Origin: Komagataeibacter xylinus
GTDB taxonomy: Bacteria > Pseudomonadota > Alphaproteobacteria > Acetobacterales > Acetobacteraceae
Direction of reading: 5' to 3'
Length of the DNA: 64,000 nt
NCBI RefSeq assembly: GCF_009834365.1
Contig: NZ_CP041348.1
Location: forward strand, 1,488,501-1,552,500
This document shows positions 44,720 to 53,507 of the stretch, in pieces. Positions within the stretch are counted from its first letter, which is position 1. The number at the start of each line of letters is the position of its first letter. A program made the position numbers and the translations under genes. Under the pieces are notes generated by a model that had not been told where the DNA came from, did not search any database, and saw only the letters and a program-made list of their open reading frames with translations.

Positions 44720-44840
44720 GTTATTGACTGCCCATTCACCCTGCTGCGGGGGGAAGCCGGTGGGATTCCGGCACGGTCGCGCCACTGTGCACCGCATGGA
44801 CCATGCGGAAGTCAGACCTCCCCGACAGTGCACAAGCCGC
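44720..44840 (+). promoter_or_regulatory. Cobalamin riboswitch
   Basis: The conserved core is plain: GGGAAGCCGGTGGGATTCCG, then CGGTCGCGCCACTGT (B12 box at about 44775-44788), a hairpin CCGCATGGACCATGCGG, and AGTCAGACC (44810-44818). It lies upstream of cbtA, so adenosylcobalamin should repress synthesis of the cobalt transporter. Outer ends are approximate. Confidence 0.9.
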
Positions 44841-44884
44841 ATTTCCGTTACGGGACGCGCTTTCCCGACAGGAGCATAACCATC

Positions 44885-44926
44885 ATGATTTTTCTTTCCT
44901 CCCCTTCGTGCCGGGGCGTGGCCTGA
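44885..44926 (+). CDS. Short leader peptide or cbtB remnant (13 aa) coupled to cbtA
   Basis: After an AGGAG site, ATG 44885 opens a 13-codon frame (MIFLSSPSCRGVA) whose TGA overlaps the cbtA ATG (TGATG). In most cbtA operons a roughly 60-residue His-rich CbtB precedes cbtA; here only this mini-frame stands in its place. It could serve translational coupling under riboswitch control. Confidence 0.45.
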   Translation: MIFLSSPSCRGVA

Positions 44927-45657
44927 TGGCGGGTCGCCTGCTGCTGCGTGGCATGCTGGCCGGCATTGTGGCCGCCTGCCTTGCCTTCATCTTCGCCCGT
45001 GTGTTTGGCGAGCCCCAGGTCAATCTTGCCATCGGCTATGAAGCCGCGATGGATGCTGCCGCCGGCGAGCCGCCGGAGGTGGAACTCGTCAGCCGCGCGG
45101 TGCAGGCCACGGCGGGGCTGCTGACGGCGGCAGTCATGTATGGCGCGGCCTATGGCGGGGTGTTCGCGCTGGTATTTGCCACTGCCTATGGGCGCATTGG
45201 CCGTTTTTCACCGCGCATGCTGGCCATGCTGCTGGCGGCTGCGGGTTTTCTGGCCGTGGTGCTGGTGCCTGACCTCAAATACCCTGCCAATCCGCCGGGC
45301 GTGGGCAACCACGAGACCATCGGCCTGCGCACGACGGCCTATTTCGAGATGGTGGTCTTTTCCATCTGTGCCCTGATCATGGCGGTGCTGGCTGGCCAGC
45401 GGCTTGCGGCAAGACTGGGCAACTGGAACGCCAGCCTGTGCGGCGGTGTTGCGTTTATAGTGCTGGTCGGCCTGCTGCAATGGGCGCTGCCTGCCGTCAA
45501 TGAAGTGCCGGACAACTTCCCCGCCCAGGTGCTGTGGCACTTCCGTGAGGCGGCGCTGGGCATGCAGCTTGTGCTGTGGGGCAGTCTCGGCTTTGGCTTC
45601 GGCCTGCTGGCCGAGCGCGTGCTGGGCCGCCCGGGCGCCCTACGGCATTACGGCTGA
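44926..45657 (+). CDS. cbtA: CbtA-family cobalt transporter
   Basis: A 243-residue inner-membrane protein with about six hydrophobic segments (GMLAGIVAACLAFIFARVFG, AAYGGVFALVFATAYGRIGR, MLAMLLAAAGFLAVVLVPDL, VVFSICALIMAVLAGQRLAA). The block LKYPANPPGVGNHETIGLRT is the CbtA hallmark. Found after B12 riboswitches, these proteins are predicted cobalt importers for cobalamin synthesis. The start at 44926 is fixed by overlap with the leader frame. Confidence 0.92.
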   Translation: MAGRLLLRGMLAGIVAACLAFIFARVFGEPQVNLAIGYEAAMDAAAGEPPEVELVSRAVQATAGLLTAAVMYGAAYGGVFALVFATAYGRIGRFSPRMLAMLLAAAGFLAVVLVPDLKYPANPPGVGNHETIGLRTTAYFEMVVFSICALIMAVLAGQRLAARLGNWNASLCGGVAFIVLVGLLQWALPAVNEVPDNFPAQVLWHFREAALGMQLVLWGSLGFGFGLLAERVLGRPGALRHYG

Positions 45658-46850
45658 GCTGCCGGGCCATCCGTCGTGGCCGCATCGCCCGCAGGGTGCG
45701 GTGTGGCCATGCTGGCGGGCGTAGGTGGGTTGGTCGTCGCGGTATCCTTCATCACGTCGGCCCACAGCGCGCGCAGCTTCGTATCCATTGCGTCATCAAC
45801 GATGGGGTAGGGATGGCTTGCCGCGATATAGGCGGGCTGCTGCGCCCAGTGCAGGGCGGCGCGGGTGGTGTCATCAAGCGGGGCGCGCGTATTGGCGGGC
45901 ATGCCCCAGTAGCATGATGAGGTAGCCAGCCGTGCCTGGGCTGCGGGCGTGCGCAGGTATTTTGCAAATGCCAGCGCCAGCGCCTTGCGCTGCGAGGCCT
46001 CGACGATCGAGATGCCATGCTGCCAGCGGATGCCGCCCTGCCGGGGCAGGGTAAAGGTCAGGTCCTGCCTGGGCTGCGGGGCATGGGTATCGGCTGTGGT
46101 CACGGTGCCGCCTTCATCCACGCCTGCCGTGGTCCAGCCACCACCGCCCACCACAATATCCACCTGCCCGTCGGCCAGGGCCTGCTGCACGCTGGCGGTA
46201 TCACCCACCAGCGTCGCATTTGCGCGTAGCGCCGCCAGTTTGTCGTGCAGGGCAGGCAGGTCAGCCTCGGTCAGATGGGCCGGGTCAAGGCCGAGTGCCA
46301 GCGCCACGTAGGACAGGATGGGCAGGTAGCTGTCATAGATGGCGATGCGCCCGTTATGGCGGGGCTGCCACGGGGCGTTGATGTCGTCCATCTCGGCGGC
46401 GGGCACGCGGGCCTGGTTGAAGGCCACGGCATGGAAGCCGTATTTCTCCGGCACGGAATAAAGCTGGCCCTGATACGACCCGCTTGCAGGGCTGGCGATG
46501 GCGGGGGGGATGTCGGCGTTCGGGAAATCCGCCGGGTCGAGCGGGGCAAGCAGCCCGGCCGCCGCAAGTTGCGGGGCGGCCGTCTCCTCCATGATCACCA
46601 CATCCCAGTCACCGGCCTGTGCCTGGCGCAGGATGCCGCGTACGGCCTCGGTGCCATCGATATCCTTGAAATGGATGCGCACCTTGTTGGCCTGCTCAAA
46701 CGGGCCGAGCAGTTCGGGGTCTTCATGGTCGCACCATGTCAGCACGTTCAGGACCTCGTCAGCCGCCCGCAGCGGCGTGGGGGCCATGGCGGCAAGGAGC
46801 GAGAAGGCGGTCGCGGCAGCAGGAATGCTGCGACGGCTGCGTGCGGACAT
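45648..46850 (-). CDS. Extracellular solute-binding protein (PotD-like, family 1/8)
   Basis: A 400-residue periplasmic binding protein with signal peptide (AAATAFSLLAAMAPTPLRAAD) and polyamine-type sequence: VLNVLTWCDHEDPELLGPFE, GTEAVRGILRQAQAGDWDVV, YSVPEKYGFHAVAFN, DIVVGGGGWTTAG. No ABC permease or ATPase genes are adjacent, so it is an orphan. Its 3' end overlaps the cbtA 3' end by about 10 bases (convergent). A disordered Thr/Pro/Ala tail follows the domain. Ligand could be a polyamine. Confidence 0.85.
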   Translation of the reverse strand: MSARSRRSIPAAATAFSLLAAMAPTPLRAADEVLNVLTWCDHEDPELLGPFEQANKVRIHFKDIDGTEAVRGILRQAQAGDWDVVIMEETAAPQLAAAGLLAPLDPADFPNADIPPAIASPASGSYQGQLYSVPEKYGFHAVAFNQARVPAAEMDDINAPWQPRHNGRIAIYDSYLPILSYVALALGLDPAHLTEADLPALHDKLAALRANATLVGDTASVQQALADGQVDIVVGGGGWTTAGVDEGGTVTTADTHAPQPRQDLTFTLPRQGGIRWQHGISIVEASQRKALALAFAKYLRTPAAQARLATSSCYWGMPANTRAPLDDTTRAALHWAQQPAYIAASHPYPIVDDAMDTKLRALWADVMKDTATTNPPTPASMATPHPAGDAATTDGPAAQP

Positions 46851-47044
46851 GGGAAATTCTCCTCCAGGATCAGCCTCCAGCATGAACGGGTCGGGGAGTG
46901 AGGTCCAGTGTGCAGGTGGCGTTTCGCGCGGTCATTCCGCACTCCCAACGGGCGAGGGCGCGTGTCATGACAGGCGTGGCGTGCAGGACACGCCGGGCAG
47001 CCCGCCCGTTTGCCCCATATTGTCGCGCGCCATGATGGCGGGCT

Positions 47045-48178
47045 ATGGATAGCCGCATGATCGCCGATTTTATCCGCCGTCTTGCCCGGCGTCGTTCCTC
47101 TTCACCCGTCATGTCCCGATCCGCCGTGCGGGCCTCGCGTCAGGTGATCGCGCCCGCCCCGGGCTCGGAGGCGGCGCGGGCCATTGCCACGACCACGGTC
47201 ATGCCCTCCGGCCGCCTGCGGGACTATGCCCGGACAGTGCGCGGCGTGGGGCGGCTTGCGGCCATTACGGTGTGGGTGCCGCTCTCGGTCGGGTTCGAGG
47301 CGGTGCTGCTGCTCGTGCCCGGCACCGCCAAGATCCGCTGGACGCGTATGGTCTGGGGCGGGCTGTGCCTGCTTCTGTCGCTGCGCATCCGCGTGGTGGG
47401 GCGCAGGGCCGGTGGCGTGGGCGGGCGCAGGGCGCGCCAGAACGGCGAGCGGCCTGTCATTTATGTCTCCAATCACTCCACCTGGCTTGACGTGCCGGTG
47501 CTCGGCACGGTGCTGCCGTCCAACTTCGTGGCGAAGGGCGATATCGAGGGGTGGCCCATCATGGGGCTGGTCTCGCGCATTGGCCGCACCATATTCGTCA
47601 GTCGCCAGCGCAGCACCACGGGGCGCGAGCGCGACGAGATGCTGCACCGCCTGATGGTGGAAGGCGACAACCTGATCCTCTTCCCCGAAGGCACGTCATC
47701 GGACGGCTCAAGGGTGCTGCCCTTCCTCTCGGCCTTTTTCGCCATTGCCAAGCCGCCGCGCCTGCCCAAAGGCAAGGGGCCGGTCGAGCCCGACAGCGAG
47801 GCCGCCGCCATTGCCGCGCGTCCGGGCATGACGCCTCTGATCCAGCCGGTCTCGGTGGTGTATGACGAGCTCGAGGGCCTGCCGGTCAACCACGCCCGCC
47901 GCCCGGTTTTTGCATGGTATGGCGATATGGAACTCGGGCCGCATGTGTGGCAGCTGCTCAAATGGCGCTCCATGCGCGCGACCGTGCTGCTGCACCCCGC
48001 ACTTGACCCCGACGACTTTCCCAGTCGCAAGGCGCTGGCGCAGGCGGCGTGGCGGGCGGTGGCGGCAGGTGCCGCCGAACTGCGCCAGAACCAGCCCCAG
48101 CCCGAGCATGACAGCGCCTATGCCTGCCGCCCGCTTGCAGGCATGCTGCCACAGGACCTTGAACGCCACGGCAACTGA
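47045..48178 (+). CDS. plsC: 1-acyl-sn-glycerol-3-phosphate acyltransferase
   Basis: A membrane-associated acyltransferase that makes phosphatidic acid. The PlsC domain shows NHSTWLDVPVLG (NHx4D catalytic pair), FVAKGDIEGWPIMG, FVSRQRST and LFPEGTSSDGSRVLPF. One membrane stretch lies before it (GRLAAITVWVPLSVGFEAVL). At 377 residues it is longer than usual owing to an N-terminal basic extension; ATG 47060 or 47111 could be the true start. Divergent from the binding-protein gene. Confidence 0.88.
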   Translation: MDSRMIADFIRRLARRRSSSPVMSRSAVRASRQVIAPAPGSEAARAIATTTVMPSGRLRDYARTVRGVGRLAAITVWVPLSVGFEAVLLLVPGTAKIRWTRMVWGGLCLLLSLRIRVVGRRAGGVGGRRARQNGERPVIYVSNHSTWLDVPVLGTVLPSNFVAKGDIEGWPIMGLVSRIGRTIFVSRQRSTTGRERDEMLHRLMVEGDNLILFPEGTSSDGSRVLPFLSAFFAIAKPPRLPKGKGPVEPDSEAAAIAARPGMTPLIQPVSVVYDELEGLPVNHARRPVFAWYGDMELGPHVWQLLKWRSMRATVLLHPALDPDDFPSRKALAQAAWRAVAAGAAELRQNQPQPEHDSAYACRPLAGMLPQDLERHGN

Positions 48179-48301
48179 GACGGTGGCGGCTTTGTGTCAA
48201 GATTGAGGCATGTCATGTTTCCGCATGGGCATAAATCATAGTATGATGCCTGTGCCGAGTGGCCATGATCGAACCTGGCCGCGTGATGACGCGCCGGACG
48301 G

Positions 48302-50560
48302 ATGCCTGCCCAGGTCAGGAAAATGATCTCACATGGCGCGGTTGGTCGTGCCGATGTTCTGGAGTTTACGGTGGATCAGCCGAAGATTAGCGCCGATGTC
48401 CTGCTTTCTGCCATGGAGCAGGCCATTGATCCCATGGTCGTGATTGATGAGCATAATCTCATCATCTTCTTCAACGCGGCGGCCGAGAAGATATGGGGCC
48501 GGTCGCGCGACGAGGTCATGGGCCACAATGTCAGCTGCCTCGTGCCCGAACCCGAGCGCGCCAGCCATGACAGCTACATCAACCGCAACCGCGAGACCGG
48601 AATTGGCCGGATTGTCGGCACCTCGCGCGAGGTCGAATTCCGCCGTGCCAATGGCGAGTATGTCTGTGGCGAGCTGTCCATCTCGCGCGTGCAGTTAAGC
48701 GATTGCGGCGAGATCTACTACATCGCGGTCATGAAGGACGTGACCGAGCCCAGCCGCCAGCGCAAGATCCTCGTGCTGCAGAATGACGTGCTCCAGGGTC
48801 TCGCATCCGACATGAGCATAGAGGAAGTGGGCGACCTCCTGTGCCGCCGGGTGGACAGTTTCGTGCCCGGCGCGGTTGGCGCGCTGATGCTGATCGACCG
48901 CTCGCGCAGGCTTTCGGTCAGTGCCTCGCCCTCCATGCCCAAGCGGTACCGCGCGGCACTCGACAGCATGGAGCTCACCCCCGAGCAGCTTGAAACGCTG
49001 CGCGCCAACCCCGCCGCCAGCAACTCCGTGGTGTGGGATGGCTATGCCTCGCTTGCCCGCTCGCTGGGGCTGGAGCGGTGCTGTTCGTCCACCATCATCT
49101 CGCGCACGGGGCAGGTCATGGGCGTGTTCGCGCTGTACCTGCGCGGCGATGAGTCCGATCTGGCCTGGGCGCAGCGCGTGGTCTCGACCAGCATGCCGTT
49201 CTGCGCGCTGGCCATCGAGCAGAGCGAGACGCGCCAGCATATCGCCCAGCTTTCCAATTTCGACAGCCTGACCGGGCTGCTCAACCGCACCTCGCTGCAC
49301 AACATCATCGAGCGCCTGATCATGCGCGGCGGCGACAGCCAGTTCTCGCTGTTCATGGTTGATATCGACCGCTTCCGCGATATCAACGACGCGCTTGGCC
49401 ATGTGAATGCCGACCGCTTCCTCATCGAGATCGGCCGCCGCATCCGCCATCTGGTCAAGGATGAATACATTGTCAGCCGCTCTGGCGGCGACGAGTTCAT
49501 CATTGTCGTGCCCGAATGCTCGCATGAGCGCGCCGAGAAGTTTGCCGAGAACCTGATCAACGCCATCGCCAGGCCGCTGCAGGTGGGCGAGAACACACTC
49601 AGCATCTCGTGCTGTGTTGGCATCAGTACCTTCCCCGCCAATGGGCCGGACAGCGAATCCCTGCTCAGCCATGCCGATGCCGCCACCCGCCAGGCCAAGG
49701 AGGACGGGCGCGGCCTGTTCCGCTTTGCAGGCCAGGAAAAGAACCAGGTGGCGCAGGAGCGGTTGGTGCTGGGTTCGGCGCTGCGCGATTCCCTCTCCAA
49801 GGGCATGCTTAACCTGCATTACCAGCCGCAGGTCGAGACCATGACCGGCGGCCTGTACGGGGTGGAGGCGCTCTCGCGCTGGCATCACCCCACTTTGGGC
49901 AACATCTATCCCTCCCGCTTCATTGCCGTAGCCGAGGAGACCGGCCAGATCGAGGCCATTGGCCGCTGGTCGCTTGAGGAAGCATGCAGCCAGATGGTGA
50001 AGTGGGACCGCGACGGTGTGCGGGTGCCAACCGTGGCGGTCAACCTCTCCGCCGTGCATTTCCGCAATCGCGGCCTGCCCGAGCACATCGCAAACCTGCT
50101 CAGGCACCATGGCCTGACGCCGGACCGCCTGACGGTGGAAATAACCGAGAGCGTGATGATGGACAGCAGCAGCGAGACCGAGGAGGTGCTGCATGCCATC
50201 CGCAGGCTTGATGTCGGGCTGTCGATGGATGATTTCGGCACGGGGTATTCCTCGCTGTCACGCCTGACGCGCCTGCCGCTGACCGAGATCAAGATCGACC
50301 GCAGCTTCATCAACGATTTTGAGCATGACACCAACGCCCAGGCCGTGACCATGGCGGTGATCGGCATCGGCTCGCGGCTGGGCATGACGGTGGTGACCGA
50401 AGGCGTGGAAACCGAGCAGCAGTGGCGCCTGCTGGAGGAATTGCATTGCGATGTGATGCAGGGCTATCTTTTCTCTAGGCCACTACCCCCAGCGGAACTG
50501 GAAAAATGGTTCCGCGTCCGGCAGGAACGTGGCTCCTTCCTTATTCCAACGACGGCATAG
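48302..50560 (+). CDS. Heme-PAS cyclic-di-GMP phosphodiesterase (PAS-GAF-GGDEF-EAL)
   Basis: 752 residues. The PAS domain (about 30-155) closely follows the FixL pattern: PEPERASHDSYINR puts a His (89) at the proximal heme ligand and IVGTSREVEF puts an Arg (109) at the oxygen-contacting position. A GAF-like segment (about 165-310) is next, then GGDEF (SGGDEF near 395) and EAL (VEALSRW near 522). All EAL catalytic features are seen (NLSAVHF, EITES, MDDFGTGYSS, KIDRSF, TEGVE, QGYLFSRP), so phosphodiesterase activity is expected. AxPDEA1 of K. xylinus is a heme-PAS enzyme of this design that controls cellulose synthesis by oxygen; equivalence is inferred. Start may be ATG 48323. Confidence 0.9.
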   Translation: MPAQVRKMISHGAVGRADVLEFTVDQPKISADVLLSAMEQAIDPMVVIDEHNLIIFFNAAAEKIWGRSRDEVMGHNVSCLVPEPERASHDSYINRNRETGIGRIVGTSREVEFRRANGEYVCGELSISRVQLSDCGEIYYIAVMKDVTEPSRQRKILVLQNDVLQGLASDMSIEEVGDLLCRRVDSFVPGAVGALMLIDRSRRLSVSASPSMPKRYRAALDSMELTPEQLETLRANPAASNSVVWDGYASLARSLGLERCCSSTIISRTGQVMGVFALYLRGDESDLAWAQRVVSTSMPFCALAIEQSETRQHIAQLSNFDSLTGLLNRTSLHNIIERLIMRGGDSQFSLFMVDIDRFRDINDALGHVNADRFLIEIGRRIRHLVKDEYIVSRSGGDEFIIVVPECSHERAEKFAENLINAIARPLQVGENTLSISCCVGISTFPANGPDSESLLSHADAATRQAKEDGRGLFRFAGQEKNQVAQERLVLGSALRDSLSKGMLNLHYQPQVETMTGGLYGVEALSRWHHPTLGNIYPSRFIAVAEETGQIEAIGRWSLEEACSQMVKWDRDGVRVPTVAVNLSAVHFRNRGLPEHIANLLRHHGLTPDRLTVEITESVMMDSSSETEEVLHAIRRLDVGLSMDDFGTGYSSLSRLTRLPLTEIKIDRSFINDFEHDTNAQAVTMAVIGIGSRLGMTVVTEGVETEQQWRLLEELHCDVMQGYLFSRPLPPAELEKWFRVRQERGSFLIPTTA

Positions 50561-50569
50561 AGCATGTGG

Positions 50570-50592
50570 CTCCCCGCGCCAGGTGCGGGGAG
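50570..50592 (+). other. Intergenic hairpin between the PDE and DGC genes
   Basis: Stem CTCCCCGC / GCGGGGAG with a seven-base loop, ten bases after the phosphodiesterase stop and 58 before the cyclase start. No T-run follows, so it more likely adjusts mRNA stability or relative expression than ends transcription. Confidence 0.5.
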
Positions 50593-50650
50593 CGGTTTGA
50601 GTTCATGAAGCATAACAGTTTGTTTTTCATTACGGATTCCAGGCGGGAAC

Positions 50651-52375
50651 ATGGCATTGCAACACGATGATCGGCTGCGGGCCCTGACGCATCAGGATGC
50701 GGATTTCTGGGCTGATCTGGTTGATAATGTCCTGATTGTCGCGATTACGGATAGCGAGGGGGTCATCACCTATGTGAATGACCGCTTCTGCGAGATAAGC
50801 CAGTACTCGCGCGAGGAACTGGTGGGCTCGACGCACCGTATCGTCAATTCCGGCCATCATGATGCCGATTTCTTCCGGGATCTGTACCGCACCATCAAGG
50901 CGGGGCAGCTATGGCGTGGCAATATCTGCAACCGCGCCAAGGATGGGTCGCTGTACTGGGTGGCGACCACCATCATCCCCAAGATCGACCGGCAGGGCAC
51001 GATTACGGGCTATGTGGCCAGCCGGTTCGAGATTACCGAACTCATGAACACGCGCGACCGGCTGTGTGAACTGGCCGAGACCGATACCCTGACCGGCCTG
51101 CTCAACCGGGGCGGCTTCAACACCGCGCTGGCCGATGAAATCGCGCGCTGTCGCGAGCCGGGCATGACCGCCCAGTCGGCGCTGGCCATGTTTGACCTTG
51201 ATGGCTTCAAGCAGATCAATGACGTGCACGGCCACCATGCGGGTGACATCGTGCTGCGCGCCATTGCCTCGCGGCTGATCGAACTGACCCATCCCGATGA
51301 TCCGGTCAGCAGGCTTGGTGGTGACGAATTTGCCGTCATCCTGCACCGTACGCTCGAGGATGTATCGCTTGAGCGGTACATGGACCGCCTGCAGGCCATC
51401 CTTGAACGCCCCATCGATATCGAGACGGTAACGGTCAGTGTGGCTGGCAGCATCGGCGCCGTGCTGCTTGATGGCACCGACACGATGGAAGACGTGCAGA
51501 AAAACGCCGACATGGCGATGTATGCGGCCAAGCGCGCGGGCGGCAAGCAGTCGCAGATGTTCACCAAGAACCTGCGCGAGCGGGCACAGGCGCGTGTCTC
51601 GATCCTCAGCGAGGCGCGATGCGGGGTCGAACGCAACCAGTTCGAGGTTTATTACCAGCCGATCGTGAACTGCAACACGATGGAGGTGGACCAGATCGAG
51701 GCGCTGCTGCGCTGGCAGCACCCCGAGCGCGGGCTGCTCGCGGCGGAAGATTTCTCCGACGTGTTTACCGATGCCGGCCTGGCCCAGGCGATGGGCCCGC
51801 GCATGATCGAGGCCTTCCGGCGCGATGTATGCATGTGGAACGAGAAAGGCCAGCCGCCGCGCCAGCTTGCCATCAACCTCTCGCGCATGGACCTGATCCG
51901 CGATGACTACCAGCGCGAGCTTGAGGAATCGCTGCGGCGCTTCAACATGTCGCCTGACAGCTTTGTGCTGGAAGTCACCGAAGCCATGCTGCATGGCCGC
52001 CGGGCCGAGCAGGGCATCCGCAACCTGCGTGAACTGGCGCGGGCGGGTTTCCGGATCGCGCTCGATAATTTCGGCAAGGGCATCACGGTGCTGAACCACC
52101 TGCGCGAGCTGCCGTTCTCGCAGGTCAAGATCGACCAGAGCATGGTGGCGAACATCGTGGGCAACCCCGATGCCTGCATGGTCCTGTCCAGCCTGATCGA
52201 CATGGGGCAGGGCTTCAACATGGAAGTCACGGTCGAAGGTGTTGAAAACCGCGAGCAGTTTGAACTCGTCAAGGCGCTCAAGCCCGAGCGCATCCAGGGC
52301 TTCTTTGTCTCCTCGGCGCTGTCTTCGCTCGATATCCTCAAGCTGCCCGAACGTTTTGAAGGGGTGACGCTGTGA
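50651..52375 (+). CDS. Flavin-PAS diguanylate cyclase (PAS-GGDEF-degenerate EAL)
   Basis: 574 residues. The PAS domain (about 20-140) has the Aer/NifL type block GQLWRGNICNRAKDGSLYWV, a hallmark of FAD-binding redox PAS domains; AxDGC2 of K. xylinus binds FAD in this way. GGDEF is intact (LGGDEFAVIL near 222). The EAL domain keeps EALLRW, NLSRMDL, EVTEAML and KIDQSM but has LDNFGKGITV where MDDFGTGYSS is needed, so it should be inactive as a phosphodiesterase. The protein is therefore likely a redox-responsive cyclase antagonising the upstream enzyme. AGGCGGGAA precedes the ATG. Confidence 0.9.
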   Translation: MALQHDDRLRALTHQDADFWADLVDNVLIVAITDSEGVITYVNDRFCEISQYSREELVGSTHRIVNSGHHDADFFRDLYRTIKAGQLWRGNICNRAKDGSLYWVATTIIPKIDRQGTITGYVASRFEITELMNTRDRLCELAETDTLTGLLNRGGFNTALADEIARCREPGMTAQSALAMFDLDGFKQINDVHGHHAGDIVLRAIASRLIELTHPDDPVSRLGGDEFAVILHRTLEDVSLERYMDRLQAILERPIDIETVTVSVAGSIGAVLLDGTDTMEDVQKNADMAMYAAKRAGGKQSQMFTKNLRERAQARVSILSEARCGVERNQFEVYYQPIVNCNTMEVDQIEALLRWQHPERGLLAAEDFSDVFTDAGLAQAMGPRMIEAFRRDVCMWNEKGQPPRQLAINLSRMDLIRDDYQRELEESLRRFNMSPDSFVLEVTEAMLHGRRAEQGIRNLRELARAGFRIALDNFGKGITVLNHLRELPFSQVKIDQSMVANIVGNPDACMVLSSLIDMGQGFNMEVTVEGVENREQFELVKALKPERIQGFFVSSALSSLDILKLPERFEGVTL

Positions 52376-52821
52376 GCGACGACGCGCCCCGCACGGTAGC
52401 CGCGCGCATTGGCGATGACCTGCCGCGCGTGGATGTGATTGAGCTGGCCAATACGCGGCGCATCATGCATGCGGAGCGGCATAATGATGGCTCGCGCATG
52501 CCGATGTTCATTCCCACACCCTCATGGGCGCGGTTGCTGGAACTGCATTGCATGGGCGACGGCGGGCAGCCCCGTCTCGCACCCTCACGCGTCATGGATG
52601 GACTGGAGCGTGCCCTTGGCCGCATCATGACCGAGGTGGTGCGCCATGATGCGGGGCAGGACGCGCCGCTGCGCCCGGTCTATGAAGTGACATCCGACCT
52701 GTTCGGGGCGGAAGGGCCGGTCGAGATCCGCATGCTTGTTGACCGTACGACCGGCGTGGCCTGTATGCTGGCCGGGCCACCTGCGGATATTGCGGCGCTA
52801 CCGCTCAATACGGCTTCCTGA
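52372..52821 (+). CDS. Hypothetical protein coupled to the cyclase gene (149 aa)
   Basis: Starts with GTG at 52372, overlapping the TGA of the cyclase gene (GTGA), so its translation is coupled. The soluble 149-residue product (RVDVIELANTRRIMHAERHN, MFIPTPSWARLLELHCMG, PVYEVTSDLFGAEGPVEIRM) has no domain I recognise and no signal or membrane segment. K. xylinus cdg operons can carry small genes of unknown function after dgc; this may be one. A role as a modulator or partner of the c-di-GMP enzymes is a guess from position. Confidence 0.75.
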   Translation: MSDDAPRTVAARIGDDLPRVDVIELANTRRIMHAERHNDGSRMPMFIPTPSWARLLELHCMGDGGQPRLAPSRVMDGLERALGRIMTEVVRHDAGQDAPLRPVYEVTSDLFGAEGPVEIRMLVDRTTGVACMLAGPPADIAALPLNTAS

Positions 52822-52830
52822 TTACAGGGA

Positions 52831-52912
52831 GTTTTTGGGGAAGCTTTTTTCAAACAGCTTCAGGTAACCCCGCCTTTTTGAAAAAAGGGGGCACCCGGAA
52901 ACTTTTATTTTG
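52831..52912. repeat. Dispersed two-hairpin repeat, bidirectional terminator
   Basis: Begins GTTTTTGGGGAAGCTTTTTT, forms a first hairpin AAGCTTTTTTCAAACAGCTT (52841-52860) and a second CGCCTTTTTGAAAAAAGGGGG, and ends CACCCGGAAACTTTTATTTT. It recurs at 53655-53741 and, inverted and shorter, at 44616-44667. It lies between convergent genes, so it probably ends both; the stop codon of the minus-strand gene lies inside the repeat. Confidence 0.7.
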
Positions 52913-53507
52913 CGCTGACCGGTGCTGGCGTGGCTGGTGCCGGAGGGGGTGCGGGCTGCGCGTCGAGTTTGGGCGAGTGAAAGGCGGAGACGGGGCCGAA
53001 AACCCCTTTCTTCACATGCCGCATGGACGCAACCGGCTGGCGCACGCAGCCACGGGTGACGATGGAACACACGCCGTCCGTCCCCATCATTTCATCATCA
53101 TCGCCGCTATAATGCACCTCGGTCACCCGGTCGTTTTCAAAACGGATATCGGCAATGCAGGTCTTGCCTGCGCCGCCGAGTGTCGTTTCGGTCAGGTTGA
53201 CGACCGACTGGAGCGGGATCAGCGTCGAATCATTGGTGGAGGGAATGTTCAGGGTGCGGGAATATTCAAAAATCTGCACCGCATCGCTGATTTTCTTGGT
53301 CTTGTCGGGAATGCCCACGCAGGATTGCACATCCGTGCTGTTCATGCCGATCATGGTCATCTGCGCGCGATGGGCAGCGCGCGAGTCCGTATAACCACAC
53401 CCTGAAAGGCCGCCAAGGCCCAGCAGGCCCACCATAAGTGCCGTGGCCCGCCACACGCGCAGGCGGGGCCACAGGGCGGTGAAACGGGCGGCTACGGGTG
53501 CATTCAT
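52905..53507 (-). CDS. Hypothetical lipoprotein (200 aa)
   Basis: Signal peptide with lipobox LGLGGLSGCGYT (Cys near residue 37), then a mature domain with MIGMNSTDVQSCVGIPDKTK, which resembles the opening of small SmpA/BamE-like outer-membrane lipoproteins, followed by IFEYSR and CIADIRFENDRVTEVHYSG and a Pro/Ala-rich tail. Function unknown; BamE-like fold is a suggestion from the M-x-x-x-x-V-x-x-x-x-G-x-P pattern. It has no operon partner. Confidence 0.75.
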   Translation of the reverse strand: MNAPVAARFTALWPRLRVWRATALMVGLLGLGGLSGCGYTDSRAAHRAQMTMIGMNSTDVQSCVGIPDKTKKISDAVQIFEYSRTLNIPSTNDSTLIPLQSVVNLTETTLGGAGKTCIADIRFENDRVTEVHYSGDDDEMMGTDGVCSIVTRGCVRQPVASMRHVKKGVFGPVSAFHSPKLDAQPAPPPAPATPAPVSAK

